A stretch of DNA of 64,000 nucleotides, taken from assembly GCA_037576215.1 (NCBI GenBank), contig JBANDB010000001.1, positions 3,286,001 to 3,350,000 of the forward strand, given 5' to 3'. The DNA comes from Armillaria gallica. Taxonomy: Eukaryota > Basidiomycota > Agaricomycetes > Agaricales > Physalacriaceae. Shown here piece by piece: positions 46,061-59,830 of the stretch (its first letter is position 1; the number at the start of each line of letters is the position of its first letter). The position numbers were made by a program, and so were the translations under genes. The notes under the pieces were generated by a model. It was not told where the DNA came from. It was given only the letters and a program-made list of their open reading frames with translations, and searched no databases.

Positions 46061-47640
46061 GCATTTCAAAGGTAGTAAGGTATTTCACCATTCTATTGAC
46101 TTGAAGAGTGTTCATGATTCCATTAATAGACTACATCTATTTCATTTCACAAGCACATTTCTATCTTGATGCTGTATGACCCTCATCTTGTCATACAATT
46201 TCCCCATTGGATGCCATGGTCCTCTGTAGGGTCATATGTTGTACCTTATTTCTCAAGCTAATGCATGCAAGAGCCAGGTTTGGATGAGGTGATGCCCTGT
46301 TCTTATTCAAGCTAACAATATTAATAGCTGCAAGATCTGTTTCCATGTATTATGAGGCCCTTTTTTGTTTGATGGGAAGGTTCTAATGATCGTAGATTCA
46401 TACTACAAGAGGATGCTGATACTTTGCTAGGGACTGGGCTTTGCGGATTATGGGACCCTTTCCCATTTGAAGAGAAGGTTCCAATATGAGAGGATGCCAA
46501 TACCTCCATTGAGGAATGGGGGGGCTTTGCCCACCTATCAATGTCATAGATTTTGTGCCTATTCTGTAATTTAATTGCTTTAACAAGTGCTCATAACTCA
46601 TGTAGTGTTCTAAAGCTGTATTATCTACATCAATACATATCTGAGAAGATATGTCCTCCAACTGGTTCCCCACTTCAAAGACCCAATCTGTGCCATTATC
46701 CATAGTTTGCTCATCTATAGATCAATGGTAAGTACCTTTTAGATCAACAATTTGAATCCCAAACTCACTAATTGTCACTGCAGGCTGTATACACCTTCTG
46801 CAAGCCTCTAAATTCGTCCTCCAAACTAAAGAATCTGCAATGTCAAGGAGGACTTCAATGCAGAAAGCTTCACAGCTGTTTTTTATCGATTATGACTTCA
46901 AAGTTGGCCTGTAAGTAATGTATTAGTGGTGCCAATGACACTGAAGAGCTCACCAGAGTCAGTGCACAGCACTGTTGATCCTTGTTCTTCTCCAAAACCT
47001 CTTCAGACATTGAGGGGCATCTATCTTGAATATACTACACTTGAATTTAAGAAGAATAGCAGTGAGTGATTGCTAGTGAAGTGGAGGGGGGATAAAATTT
47101 CGCTCCTGCATCATCATAAAAGTGGTCTCTGACTTGGAATCACCACATGTAATTGCCTGGCTATTGGTCAGTGTGAGTTTTTTACTGCAAGAAATTCAAT
47201 GCTTCAAAGTTACACAACAAGAGGGTATCTCCATGCTTTTGCTAAGGTCACAAAAGTGGTGATTCATTTATTGCCCAGAAACATGAAATTACTGGTCATC
47301 TAGATTCCAGTGTGATGCTGCAATGTCACAGCAAGTGGATTTGGGATGTTGGACACAAGGAGCTTGTCTATTATGATTGAGCCTGGAATAAATGTCTGTC
47401 AAAGAATTATCAGCTAATCATTCTTCAGGTATTTCAGGTCCATGCAGTGGACACTGCCCTGTACTGTGAATTCATAACTGCATCACAGAAATGATATTTT
47501 ACCTCGTATTCACACCACCATGCTGTCATGCAAATTACTTTCTGATTTGGAGTCTTTTCCCCTTGCTGCATGGAACTGGAGGTGCTTGGAGCCATTGAGA
47601 CTTGCTCTCATGCTTGAAATTATATACAGCTAGCCATAGG
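46061..47640. other. Stretch between units 2 and 3
   Basis: No recognised gene. A minus frame at 46398-46703 begins MDNGTDWVFEVGNQLEDISS and continues with CIDVDNTALEHYMSYEHLL, with protein-like composition and a possible intron downstream. It may be an exon of a lost gene, but no other copy is present here to test it. Confidence 0.3.
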
Positions 47641-48116
47641 AGTTGGTTGGGGAGTAGATGAAAGACACTGACATGGGGATTACAGAAAGACACTGCCATA
47701 GTGTCTGAATTTAAGGATAGCGATGAAGATACCTTCAGGAGCTGAGCATCATGCTTGAATGAGGGGAGGCAATGATATACTGTGAAGCAAGTTCTGTAAC
47801 AAATTTAGTGAATGGAGTGAGTCAGTAGAAAAAGTTTAAATGGCCAACATACCTGCCATTTGTTCAGCATCAAAGTTCCCCCCATGTCCAATCCAATCCC
47901 ATGCTCCAAGTCCTCGCTGGGTGTCATCTTCCCTTCAGAAATTCCTATCTCTCACAGCCATACCATATTTGACTAGCATTGTATCATTGCATGTGTGTGA
48001 AAGTCATTGTCAAGAAATCATTGGTGGAGGCAAGAGCTTGTTACAGTGCCAAAGTCTGAGCAGGAGGTGAGCAAGTAAGAAAACTCAAGGGTTTGATCAA
48101 CGTACCGTGCCACAGT

Positions 48117-49483
48117 TGATACACCATCTACACATTCACACCTAGATTTTGCAATTTTATAATAATACTATTGCATATCTATCTTACATTAGTGATATTT
48201 AGAGAACTATAGCTGAGGCTTCGAGCTGATAGTTAGACTAGTATGTGACTAGTAGAGCCAGGACTTAGATGCAATACCACTAGTGGGTTAAATTTACCAG
48301 CCAGCCATACTAGTGACTTAAATGCTAATAGGGCTAAGTAAATATGGCTACTAGTGGACAAGTAATGCGACTAGTGCACCAAACAAGAGGCAGAGGACAC
48401 AAATCTCATGAAGTTAGGTCACTAGCAGACCAATCTAGGCATAAACACCTAAGTCAGGTTAACTAGTCATGTGGCAATCTCAAAACAGGACTTGGAAATG
48501 AATTAGCAATGGATTAACCTTGGGGCAGATCTGACTAGTGTGATACAGATCTATTACGATCAGCACTAGTATAGCTAGGCTGCATCTTTGATCACGATCA
48601 ACAATTGTTACAGGCATGCTTGCCTGGTTAGTCATTTATCCTTGGCACTAGTGGAGCATTGCTGGGCACAGGACACAGAATACAACTGCTAGTGGAGCTC
48701 CTAGGCTCACTAGTCAGAAAGTGACCATTTCTAGACCGACTATTGTATGATTATTCACCATTATTTGTGACTAGCCAAGAAATCCTTATCAATAATACCC
48801 CTTTAGTCAGTTATTTATATCTCGATCATACCTTGTTTGTAGTATATAAGTAGTAGAATAGGTGCATGCACAGCTCAGGCAAACCATCCCCACAATTGTG
48901 ACCTATTAGTCAGTATCTAGTGCCCCAATTAAAGGCTTTTGTGCTTAACCTTGATAAAGTGGCTGCTAGTCACTAAGTTACCTATAGCATTGAGTAAATA
49001 GAAGTGTCTTAAAGCAATCTTTCATGTTTTGCAAAGGCCAAGAGTGTTTCAAAGTTAGTTCAAGCAAGTTCTTGAAGTTTAAAGTATTATTCTTAAGCCA
49101 AGAGTGCCACTAGTCTTCCTAGAAAGCAACTAGTCAAGTGTTTATTCACTTGTAAGACATTATAGGGCCAAGAGTGCCACTAGTTTGAAGCAGTCTCAGT
49201 CAGAGCAAGCACAGTAGCTCAAGTCAAATCACTATTCATCCAGTTGTGTCTTACCAACCCTGCTAGTGCAAGTAGTACACTTGTATAGCTCACTAGTAGT
49301 GAAATAAAATGTCTTTAAACAACTTTCCTTGATTATTGAAGTCTGCAGAGTGCTTCTATCATACTCGAAATGCCCGAATTCAATACATTGGTGATAAGTG
49401 TAGAGTTAGTGATTGATTCAATGTTGTTGGTGTTCATTGCTAGTCTCTAGTCCATTTGCCACTCGCCATTACCAAGCACATCA
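48117..49483 (+). repeat. LTR-like element, family A copy 3 (diverged)
   Basis: 1367 bp, TGATACACC ... CCAAGCACATCA. Flanks CAGT and CTGT match at three of four bases. TATATAAGTAGTAG at about 48843. Roughly 20 CTAGT words, many in ACTAGT palindromes, between 48230 and 49460. Hairpins such as CAAGTG/CACTTG (49135-49157) and TTCAAG/CTTGAA (near 49060) lie downstream of the TATA box. Confidence 0.65.
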
Positions 49484-50510
49484 CTGTGACTATTGAACTC
49501 CTCACCAGATCTGCTCAAATCCAAGTCTGATCCTGCTGCACCACTCGTCATCATTAATCGAACTCCCTATATCCCACAACATTGCATTAGTAGGAAGAGA
49601 GGGAGAGAAAAACAAGACAAACCCACTTACTGATACCCCCAACCTTTCCAATATGCCAAATGATCCTTCATTGTAGGCGCTAAAGAAACTCCATGCTATT
49701 TGGAAACTGGAAGATTTGTTAAACAGCTTGTATGTGGAATACAGTTTGAAGGCACTGCATCAAATTTACTGCTACCATAGCAAAACTTGAAGCAAGTCGG
49801 GTTGTAGAGATGAATTTTTGTTTTCATATTGTCTCCTCCATGTTTCACCTAGCTGGAAGGGCCAGTGTTTCAACCTCAACTCAGGATATGCCTATTACAC
49901 TCAGAATGAGCATGCACCAGTTGCCAGCAAGAGTTCAGAGATTTAAGTCAATTTTTTTATAGGCTTGGCAACACCACTGATAAATCACTCACTACTACCA
50001 CTGCTCTAGAGCAACATTAATGAAAAATCTTTTGAATATCAGATATTTTGCACCTACATTTCCTTCACATTCTTTGCTTTCTTTCAATGTCACCATCCCT
50101 CACTGTGGCATCACTTTGTCAATATGAGGATATACCATCATCTTGGAGATATTTGTGAGCAAATACTGTGACATAAAAAGATATCTAAGCATTAGAAATC
50201 TGCATTTTTTTTCATCCTGCTAACAGCCTTGGCTTCTGAACAGAATTAAATAGTATTCAGCAGTAGTATCTAAATCAACACACCCTCCATCTTTGAGGCC
50301 GTTCATGCGAGAGCAAGAAAATCTCACCATACATGCATGAGACTAGTATTTGAGAGTAAAGTGTCATAATCTTGATGTGTTGGTATTCCATTCTGAGAAT
50401 TCATTAAGATAACATGTCAGGTTAACATCAACTTGAGGCTATCCAGATGGCCAGAGGCTGTGGGGGATTCCACATCATCTTATATGTGATTGAGATTGTG
50501 CTGTATCAAT

Positions 50511-51144
50511 AGGGATGGTCACCATACCATTATGGATACAGCTGTAGACTAGATAGGCAGCAACAGCCACAGCTATTCCTGTAACCATACCATAGGTGCT
50601 CTATCAGCTATGGGAATGGTGTGAACGGGTGCATATACTGTCGTCACAGCTGTAAGTATGGCTGTGTACAGAGACAACTCAAATGACATGATTATATAAA
50701 CAAAAGCATATCTAAAGTGAGTGTGACATCACCTCTCATATTCTCTTAACAATTATTGATCATATGTGTGTGCTGTAGGTAAAACAAATTGTATTCATTA
50801 GCAGGTAGTGTTCTTGCCATCAGAAAAATAACAGAAAGGGCCTCAAAAATACAATGACACCCACTACCAGCAACTTTCCAATGGTGCTTCACCCTTTCAA
50901 GAGGATACTGAGTGACATTTCATCTAATGAAGTTGCATGACAGCAAAAGAAAGGGGATGCTGCTCTTGCCATCTGTAAACAGCTGTATATGGTCAAATTT
51001 GTTCATAGAATATGAACTGTAGAGTGCAACCACTGTATGTGCACCATACCATAGCAGTGCAGTTGGTGTGCCTCACAGGACAGCACCCATATCCATAATG
51101 GCCATCTGTATGCACTGTACTATGGTCACAGTGCCCATCCCTAT
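50511..51144. mobile_element. 634-bp hAT-like non-autonomous element
   Basis: AGGGATGGTCAC at the left and the complement of ATAGGGATGGGCAC at the right form inverted ends. Flanks GTATCAAT (50503-50510) and GGATCAAT (51145-51152) are an 8-bp duplication with one mismatch, and the empty site is at 63803-63815. AGGGATG ends and 8-bp duplications are typical of Ac-type hAT elements. No transposase ORF. Confidence 0.65.
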
Positions 51145-51252
51145 GGATCAATGGCTAGGAAAGAATTGGGGTTCATGGGAAGAGTAAAATACATGAAGCT
51201 CAGATTGGTACAATATGAATCAGGGTTTAGTAGTCTATTAAGGTGGTGAGTG

Positions 51253-51705
51253 TGGCCCTTTTGTCCCTTGCTGATGGTGTTTTTGCAGATGCAGGGTCAT
51301 AGTAAAGGTTGTGTTGCTCAAATACTGTGCTAATGACAGCCTCACTCAATGATGGCAATGTTTTATTCAAGACATCACTATGGTTATCCCAGATCCAGTC
51401 CTCTCTTGCTCTCTGATTGAACACTTGTACATTTACTCAGGGTATGGTTTTCTCACAAAATTCATACATGAAATCTTAACTATTTACAATGATGTACTTG
51501 TGTATATAGCACCTTTGGCATTATGGACAGATAGTCCTGCAATATAAAACTTTAAGATGATAATAGAAGTAGCACAGTACACATATGTATCTAAGTCCCT
51601 GAAGTTTTATCTGACTCTGTGAGATATGCTTCATCCAGACAATGATGGCATAGAAACACTGGCTCATGTCCCTTTGCAGTAACTATGGCTATGACTATCT
51701 AAGCA
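51253..51705 (-). other. Downstream flank of the membrane-protein gene
   Basis: A minus frame at 51227-51424 (MFNQRAREDWIWDNHSD ... LSEAVISTVFEQHNL) has plausible protein composition but no match in the window and starts inside repeat sequence. Otherwise nothing seen. Confidence 0.3.
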
Positions 51706-52979
51706 CTATTCCATCCTTTCAACAACTTCCACAAGTCCATCTGACTGCTCCTGTTGAGCTTCAATGTCAATTTCATGGACTGCACTCTTTATGGTGGATT
51801 CTTGGTAGCTTGTTGTACCAACTTCTGAACTTGCTGTCTGGAAATGAAGTGATAACACAGTATTTTCAGAGTCATTGTCATTGGGGCGAGTATGTCCTGC
51901 TGCAGCCCGACCAATAAGGAGTGTGGGTGCTATACCCTACATAAGATGTTTGATCAATGGCAAGGGAGTTTTGGGTCATGAATGCACCCTTGCAATAGCA
52001 GCTATGACATCAAGGTAATATTCTCCAATACTGTCAGAAATGTAGCAAGTTAAATATACAATCAGAGATATTGAGTAGAGAGCTGAGGATTCAACTAGCA
52101 CTTCAATGCAACGGTGATAAAGTCTCAATCGACCACCTGCTCCATGCTTAACCTCAGCAATAGTCAAAATGCGGTAAATGATGAGGAGGGTACACCATAA
52201 GGTTGTTGCCAGGACAAAGGCAGGGTAGAGGGTTTGGAATATTGCATTGTGTATACTCCCATAGTCATAATATTCATGAAGTGTGAAGATTTTCAACACT
52301 ATACAGAATGTTAAATACACAGAGAAAGTAGATGAGATCAATTACTTTACCAGATGCAGCAATTAGGGAAAGTATTGGAAGTAGAACAACAAGCCAGTGC
52401 TGTCCCCAAACCATCCAGCAGCACCAAATCTAGAGTCAGAACAATGATGAGCTGATGTGGATAATTCCCATCAGGTTGCACACACTATATATAAGTCTGT
52501 GATGATGGTACTCATAGTGGATGCAATACCCCCCACCAAGAGGGCTGATTGGGTTGGACTGTTGAGTTTCAAACATACAGTCCAAAAGCTTTTCCTATTT
52601 TCAATGAATGCAGAGTGTATGGATGACCAATAGGCAGCAAAACTAATAGTAGTTAGACCATGGAGGAGAATGATAACCACAACCAGGCCTTGTCGGATCT
52701 GCCAATATTTATTGATAACTGTCATTCAACTTCAGCTTGGATGTCATAGTAGAGATATTCCTGGCTCACAGATGTTCCACAAGGTGACAGCAAGAATGCC
52801 TGTGTACAGGCCTATGCCTATCATTGATCAGCACCTACATATGAAGACACAAAACAATGCTGCTCACCATGCAATAGTGCATATAGGATCATTGAGTTCA
52901 ACCAAGCATCAAGAATTTGAAACAAGATAGCTTTGTCATTGTTGGTAAAATCTGAAGGAATATCTGCTTGAGTTAACAT
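51706..52979 (-). CDS. Multi-pass (about 7 TM) membrane protein, six exons, apparently intact
   Basis: Exons (minus): 52868-52979, 52770-52811, 52486-52718, 52351-52429, 51988-52298 and 51706-51936. The five GT-AG introns are 51-56 nt. Together they give 1008 nt, 335 codons plus stop, with no internal stop. Hydrophobic segments include ILYALLHGLYTGILAVTLW, LVVVIILLHGLTTISFAAYW, WLVVLLPILSLIAAS, FVLATTLWCTLLIIYRIL and LYSISLIVYLTCYIS. The soluble C-terminal tail of about 75 residues is rich in Ser, Glu and Gln (GRAAAGHTRP at its start). From memory it resembles a large family of uncharacterised membrane proteins of mushroom-forming fungi, function unknown. The start is the first ATG followed by a short soluble lead. 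Every splice choice is set by frame and by resemblance to that family. It is the only gene here without lesions and may be single-copy. Confidence 0.8.
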
Positions 52980-53924
52980 AGGAGAAAGCAAGAGTGATGG
53001 GGTAATGGTTTGTGGGAATAATATACCAAACCTTCCATTATATAAAGAGCACCAGAAGTCTATCAAGATGAAAAAAGATGGTCAGTAAGGATTCTTGAGG
53101 GGGGAGACACGGACAGAACTCTTAGACAAGTTCATCACCAAAGCCCTAGTAGGGTACACATATACCATGACTACCAAAGTCAGCATGCATACAACATCAT
53201 AGAGGTGACAGCACAACTCACAACACCTGAGGCCATATTGGCACATCACAGTGTCCATCTAGGTATGCAATTATAATGAGAATCACACATACAACCTTAC
53301 AAGGCTTACATATTTTGTCCTCCTTGGGTGTCATCGCACTTCTGATGATGATGGATCAGGCATACTTGAAGATGCAGAAGCAGGAGTATGGTTGTTGATG
53401 GCAGAAGTTGAGGCAAATCCCACTGTAAGACTCAAAAAACAGTGGTTGATTGAAGCTAATGTGATATTGCTAATACATGGTCATGGCCATAGTAACTACT
53501 AACTGCAGATGAAGATAGACCTTAGTTTAGCAAGCAATAAGGATACTACATGTTGGCAGAGAGCTCTTGCGGCATTACAAATATGTTTAATGATGGACCT
53601 TGAAGAAGTCAATGTGTTCCAGAGACATCACTGCTATAGAGCAAGACAAGCCACATTACAAACAGATATATTCACTGTTTGGAGAGCTGCATGGGAAAGG
53701 AAGAGCATGTGAACAACAAGTGAAGGAGCACAAAAACCAGGGGAGATATGTCCGCAATCTGATCACATAGCAGTGCATCATGTATGCCCCTGGGCATGGA
53801 TAGAATAAGGGTAATAATTGGTATCATATGTCAATACATCAGTACAAACCTCAATATATAAGAGCAGAGACAGATAAAAAAGTCCTGCAAATTATGGTAC
53901 CTATTATGAATAGGAAGTTTCGAG
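52980..53924 (+). other. Upstream flank with short unassigned frames
   Basis: Between the membrane-protein gene and the kinase remnant. A plus frame at 53509-53712 (NKDTTCWQRALAALQICLM ... FTVWRAAWERKSM), preceded by another open stretch near 53370-53460 (WLLMAEVEANPTVRLKKQW), may be exons of one protein. I do not recognise it. No clear promoter. Confidence 0.3.
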
Positions 53925-55205
<1,281 letters not shown>

Positions 55206-55229
55206 CTTTGCTGGTGACATCAAGTGGCT

Positions 55230-56011
55230 GACAATGAGTGAGTCAATGATGCATTCCTGATGCATCTATAGCCATAAGCCAATGCCTGTTTACACATATC
55301 TGATCCCCAACACGTCTTCTATGACACCCACTAAATCGATGTTTGCCTTTGATGACCATCCCCATAGCCACAAGATGACCATCCATCCTCGTAATCCAAT
55401 AGCACATGCCTGGCTCCCTGCATGCCTATCTCCCAGCCTAATCTTCCCTTTGCAAATACACCCGAGTCTTCCACATACATGAACATCGACAACCTTCCCA
55501 AACTGCCACAGGGCCACAACTCTCCATCATCTCTCCCAGAGCCTCCATTCACACTACTGGTGTCTAGCCCATCTCTCCCTATCCCTCTGCTTACTCCCTC
55601 CATGTACTGAACGACTTCATGAAGGAGACAGTGCCATATTCTCTGACTTGGCTCCTATTCTGTTGACTGAGAAAGGCATTACCAGTCTTAATAGAGTGAA
55701 TCTGAGTGAAGTGTGAGATGATAGAGAGGAGTGATGTCCACAATTGATGTATCTGGCATAACCGAAACACTCTGCTGTGCCGTTGGCCTTATCAAGCCCT
55801 TGCTCTCTTCTATTGCCACACTGTATCCACTTGTGGCTGTAATGTTGTCATCATGCCTGTGTCCTTTAATCGAGAACAGCATGTTAGGAGAGAAAGAGGG
55901 AACCAAACCAGGTCACATACCTTTTTTAAGCTTGGTTCCTGTCTTCATATACATGGTCTAAACCTGAAGAAAGATTAGCCACAAATCCCAATGGTGGTAA
56001 GGAGAAGAATC
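55230..56011 (-). pseudogene. Gene X 3' exons next to MAP-kinase copy 2
   Basis: Minus frame at 55688-55906 (PSFSPNMLFSIKGHRHDD, then SIVDITPLYHL in another frame) is colinear with 9824-10183 and 60155-60370. The stretch 55330-55460 also matches, in the same orientation, the sequence just downstream of the plus-strand kinase scraps, so the scraps sit where the kinase start should be but inverted. Confidence 0.5.
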
Positions 56012-56019
56012 AGCTTACC

Positions 56020-56531
56020 CAAGGGAGTGCCAGAATGTTGGCCTGGCACACTGGGTAGGTAGGTAGGTAGGTAGGGTGGCCAGGCCCAAAAAAAAAAAAG
56101 TTGATCACACTTTTAGGAGCCTAAGAATGGACTTTTAGCACAATACATTTGTCATATATGGTACAAAGTATACTTATCAGTATAGAACCAACCTTGGGAC
56201 ATCACATTGAGCTATATAGACAGACAATCAATAGTGTTGGCAAGCACTGCCAAAATGGCCCTGCTGACTGGACATGATGATGTCAGACTTCCCATTGAGG
56301 TGATTTTGCGATTTGGATATAATGACATATAAATTGTATTCAAAATACTTTCTAGCATCCATAATACAGCTATATCTGGTGAGGTACAAGGAAAATTGTA
56401 GTGGAAGATGCCCAAAATAGGTGAAATGATGTCATAATAGTCACATGAAGGTAGGTAGGTCCAATGCTGGTGCATGAAAATTTTTAATCAACCCCATGTT
56501 TTTTTTTTTTTTCCATATTGGCACCCTCTTG
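56020..56531. mobile_element. 512-bp hAT-like MITE with perfect 8-bp duplication
   Basis: AGCTTACC at 56012-56019 and 56532-56539. Inverted ends CAAGGGAGTGCCAGAATG and CAAGAGGGTGCCAATATG. Inside is a GTAG microsatellite (56053-56075), an A-run, and a T-run near the right end. The target is a conserved exon-intron junction of gene X (the GTAAGCT donor), which the empty sites at 24085 and 29240 show. Confidence 0.75.
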
Positions 56532-57800
56532 AGCTTACCTCACTCCAAATTCTTCACAAGAATCTTTCTTCTTCATCCAAGAAAATCCCATCTACTGTCA
56601 TAGTGCCTAAATTGAGGATCATGACAGTGATGGATTCAGGAGCTGAGCACCATGCTCAGAGGTCTCTTGAATGGGCTGGGCGAAGCGATCATAGCAGGTT
56701 GAATAAGAAATCTAGTGAAAAGAGTGAGCCAGCAAGAAAAGAGCAAAAAGGCAACGTACCTGATACCCATTCAATGTCCCATCAATCCCATTCTGATCTT
56801 ATACTCTAAGCACCTTGCCCTTCCCTTCAGAAATTCCCCTATCTCCTGCAGCCATACTATATTTGACTAGCATTGTATCATTGTGTATGTATAAAGGTCA
56901 TCCTTGAGGACTCATTGTGGACACAAAAGTTTGTCATGGCACCAAAGTCTGGGCAAAAGGTAAGTGAGCAAGAGAACTCAATGGTTGGATCAACGTACTG
57001 CATCACCATTACTACTGAGCTCCCCATCAGTCCCCTTCAAGTCTGAGTCTCATCCTGCCACACTATGTGTCATCATTGGTCAATCTCCCTATATCTCACA
57101 ATGTTGCATTAGTAGAAGAGAGGGAGAGAAATTAAGTTAAACCAACCTGATTGATACTCCAACCTTTCCAATGTACCAGCTAATTCCTCATTGTAGGAGT
57201 TGTGCTGATGGAAGCTTAACTCTGAAATATTGTTAGTATGAATAGACAATGGGCTACAATTCATGTACCATGTACTCTGTACCATCTTCCACCTGCAAAC
57301 CAACAGCTGAACAAATATTGGTCAGTGAGCTCACCAGTGAAGACAAAAAAAAAATTAGCTTACAGTGCCCACATCAAGTAAACTGTATGTAGATCCGATA
57401 GCATTGCCCAATAAAATTTTAATGAACTGGAAGAGGTCGGTCAGTTAAAGAGGCAACATTTTTGGATCCAGATCCTTACCAAATTGAGGTGACGACATCA
57501 TTGAAGAAAACCTAGATGATGTCAGAAATTATCAAAACAAAAGAAAAGATAAAAGACTTACAGTGAGCTCATTGTGGTGATGGTCAGAGAGAAATACATC
57601 AACTAAACAAATCCCAAAAGGGTAAGCTAATGGTGATCACAAGATCAAACACGTTGAGTTCATACAGAACATGTATAACAATGAATAGCTCACCACCAAC
57701 ACTTTGAGGAGTAAGAACATCATATAGACAATGTCTGGGGTCATGGGTATAAGAGGATGAGAGGAGAGGAAGAGGAGGGAACTGAGGATGATGAGAATCC

Positions 57801-58318
57801 TGATAGGATTTTGATGAAATTATGCCTTGGCAGCAACAATGTGCGGGTGGACAAGGGATGATTGTTTCGCAAGTATGGGGTATGGGGAGGTGGCCCTTGA
57901 CTGTATAGGGTGTGCAAAGGGTTGGTAAGACATAGGAAGAGGAGTGACAGAGAGCACAGGCTCAGCAGAGTGGGTCAGGGCCTCAGCAGTCCTGTCATTG
58001 GACTCTTTTGCTACACTCTTCCATTACAAACACTTTTTGATAGCGGCAACATTTTTAAATACTAATTGCACTTTACCCATTTTTTTCAAAGAGAGAAACC
58101 ACTTTGTTTTTGGATTGGTGTTGTATTAGCTGGGGTGTGCATGCCAAAATGACCCAAAGTTACTACTTACATATGTACTATATAGTGTAATGGTTATTGC
58201 ATGTAGTTTGTATTGTTATTTGTAATTAAAATGTATCTCTTAGTAAAGTGATGTGTTCAATCTCTGGTGGAAGCAAGAAAGTCTAATGACAAATAGAAAT
58301 TCTAGAATCTCCAGTAAC
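57801..58318. repeat. Insertion in unit 4, possibly SINE-like
   Basis: About 520 bp replacing a short piece present at 25340-25365. It holds an A-box-like TAGTGTAATGG (58183-58193) and a B-box-like GTTCAATCT (58255-58263). The 72-bp gap between boxes is long for a tRNA, so the assignment is weak. No target duplication was found. Confidence 0.35.
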
Positions 58319-58944
58319 TGGGATGGATCTTCCATGGGCCTTGGGTGCATGAATCACACATGGGGGGTTATCCCTGGTTGCCCAACATCAATCTAAACAT
58401 CAGCTAGAAAAAACTCCACACTGTTTGGAAACCAGAAGATTGTTAGATGGTGTTTCTGTGAGATACAGTTTGAAGATACTGTATCAAAATTACTGCTACC
58501 ATTAGACTTGAAATGAGCCAAGTTCTAGAGAAGAGAATTCATTCTCTTTGCATCATTCCCTCCATGTCTTGCATATCTGAAATGTCTGCTGTTCCAACCC
58601 AAATATATTTACCCAGGTATGCCGCATCTCTACAGGTCAACATTCACATAGTTCAACTAAATGTTAACTTTTCGAGTCTCATTCGACTGTATTTTGTCTC
58701 AGATAAAAGTGAATGAGGTGATCCATTTACAAAACATTTGAGACTGCAGATGGAACCTTCCAAATAGTTGATCAGACAGGAGCCCAGGCAACGTCCAAGC
58801 CAGTTTTGGGGTGGTCTGTGGTTCATGCAGGTGTAGAGGGTACTGGTATTCTGCCATAAAGGCAAGAGAGACACTAGGGAGGGACGTGTTTTCATGGTGT
58901 GTTGAAGGGAAGGGGATAGCCGAGGTTGGATTTTTAGATGTTCC

Positions 58945-59120
58945 CACTGCAATGGATGGGCTGGAGGGCTCATTGTACCAGTTGCTTGATGTCATTGGAG
59001 AAAGCGATTATAACATTGCATGCTCAGCTATCCACCTCCTGACACTCTGCCCACCCTTGCTGCATGACTTGACCAAAGTCTATCTCATCCAGGACCATGT
59101 CACTCCATACAAGTGCCACC
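58945..59120 (+). pseudogene. MAP-kinase N-lobe scrap, internally deleted (second copy)
   Basis: YQLLDVIGESDYNIACSAIHLL joined to CPPLLHDLTKVYLIQD: same junction as at 25990-26130, so both come from one rearranged ancestor. Plus strand. Confidence 0.7.
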
Positions 59121-59830
59121 CCTGTCACCACTGTGACCATCCCACAGCCACAAGACATCTGTCTTATAATCCTCCTGTCCATCTAGTAATAGCATGCTCC
59201 TGGAAACATCTCTCTCCACATGCCCACCTCCCAACATACACTTCTCTCCCCATACATGCCCAAGTCTTCTGCATGCTGTCCCTCCCTGAGTATCAACTCT
59301 GAACACTCAATCCTCTGTCTGTCTGCATTTCACACTGCTATAAAGTTGTTAGCTTGTATCAATAGAAGTTATTGCAATACTTACTAGGTGGGTGAAGCAG
59401 TGATCAAGAGACACATGTTTCACAAATATCATTGGCCTATGAAACTAGTTAGCACCTCAGTTAGGAACCCAGTAATGTCAGCTTACTGCACCCATTTACT
59501 CTCATCTCTATTGCACACTCCATCTCCTTCTGCACACTCCTAGCTTCCCACCCAAGCCCTAACTCTCATTGTTGAGGAAGGATTATCTCCATTCACATCT
59601 GCTGTCAAACTAAACACCTTGCTTGGCATGCTGTCAGGAAGATGAGAGGGAAGATAAGGTCATCTAGAAACAAAAATCATTCATTCATATATTGACGACA
59701 GAGAAAGACATGCACCATTGAAATCCTATGACCATCCTTCGCCCAGATTGCCAGATGATGCTTGCTGCAGGGCTTCAACTTCAGAAAGCCTGGACTTGAA
59801 CTACAGCAGATCTTGCAAGCTACAGTGATG

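Larger units (their letters stand above)
47641..51250 (-). repeat. Tandem unit 3, split by two insertions
   Basis: Begins with the exon block at 47700-47860 (AACATACCTGCC donor). It is cut by family A copy 3 (48117-49483), resumes at 49484, jumps to the block at 49690, and continues through the 1 kb segment shared with unit 2 (49860-51250), itself cut by the 634-bp MITE. The gene X splice blocks present in other units between these are missing. Confidence 0.65.
56540..59830 (-). repeat. Tandem unit 4 (continues from the kinase copy at 53925)
   Basis: Same block order as unit 1, including the same 1 kb gap near 58600 and the same internally deleted kinase scrap, so units 1 and 4 are the closest relatives. 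Gene X splice blocks lie at 57330-57420 and 57560-57680. Interrupted at 57801-58318. Confidence 0.7.

Noticed and set aside
56053..56075. GTAG repeat as telomere-like DNA
   Set aside because: Fungal telomere repeats are TTAGGG-like. This is a short microsatellite inside a MITE.
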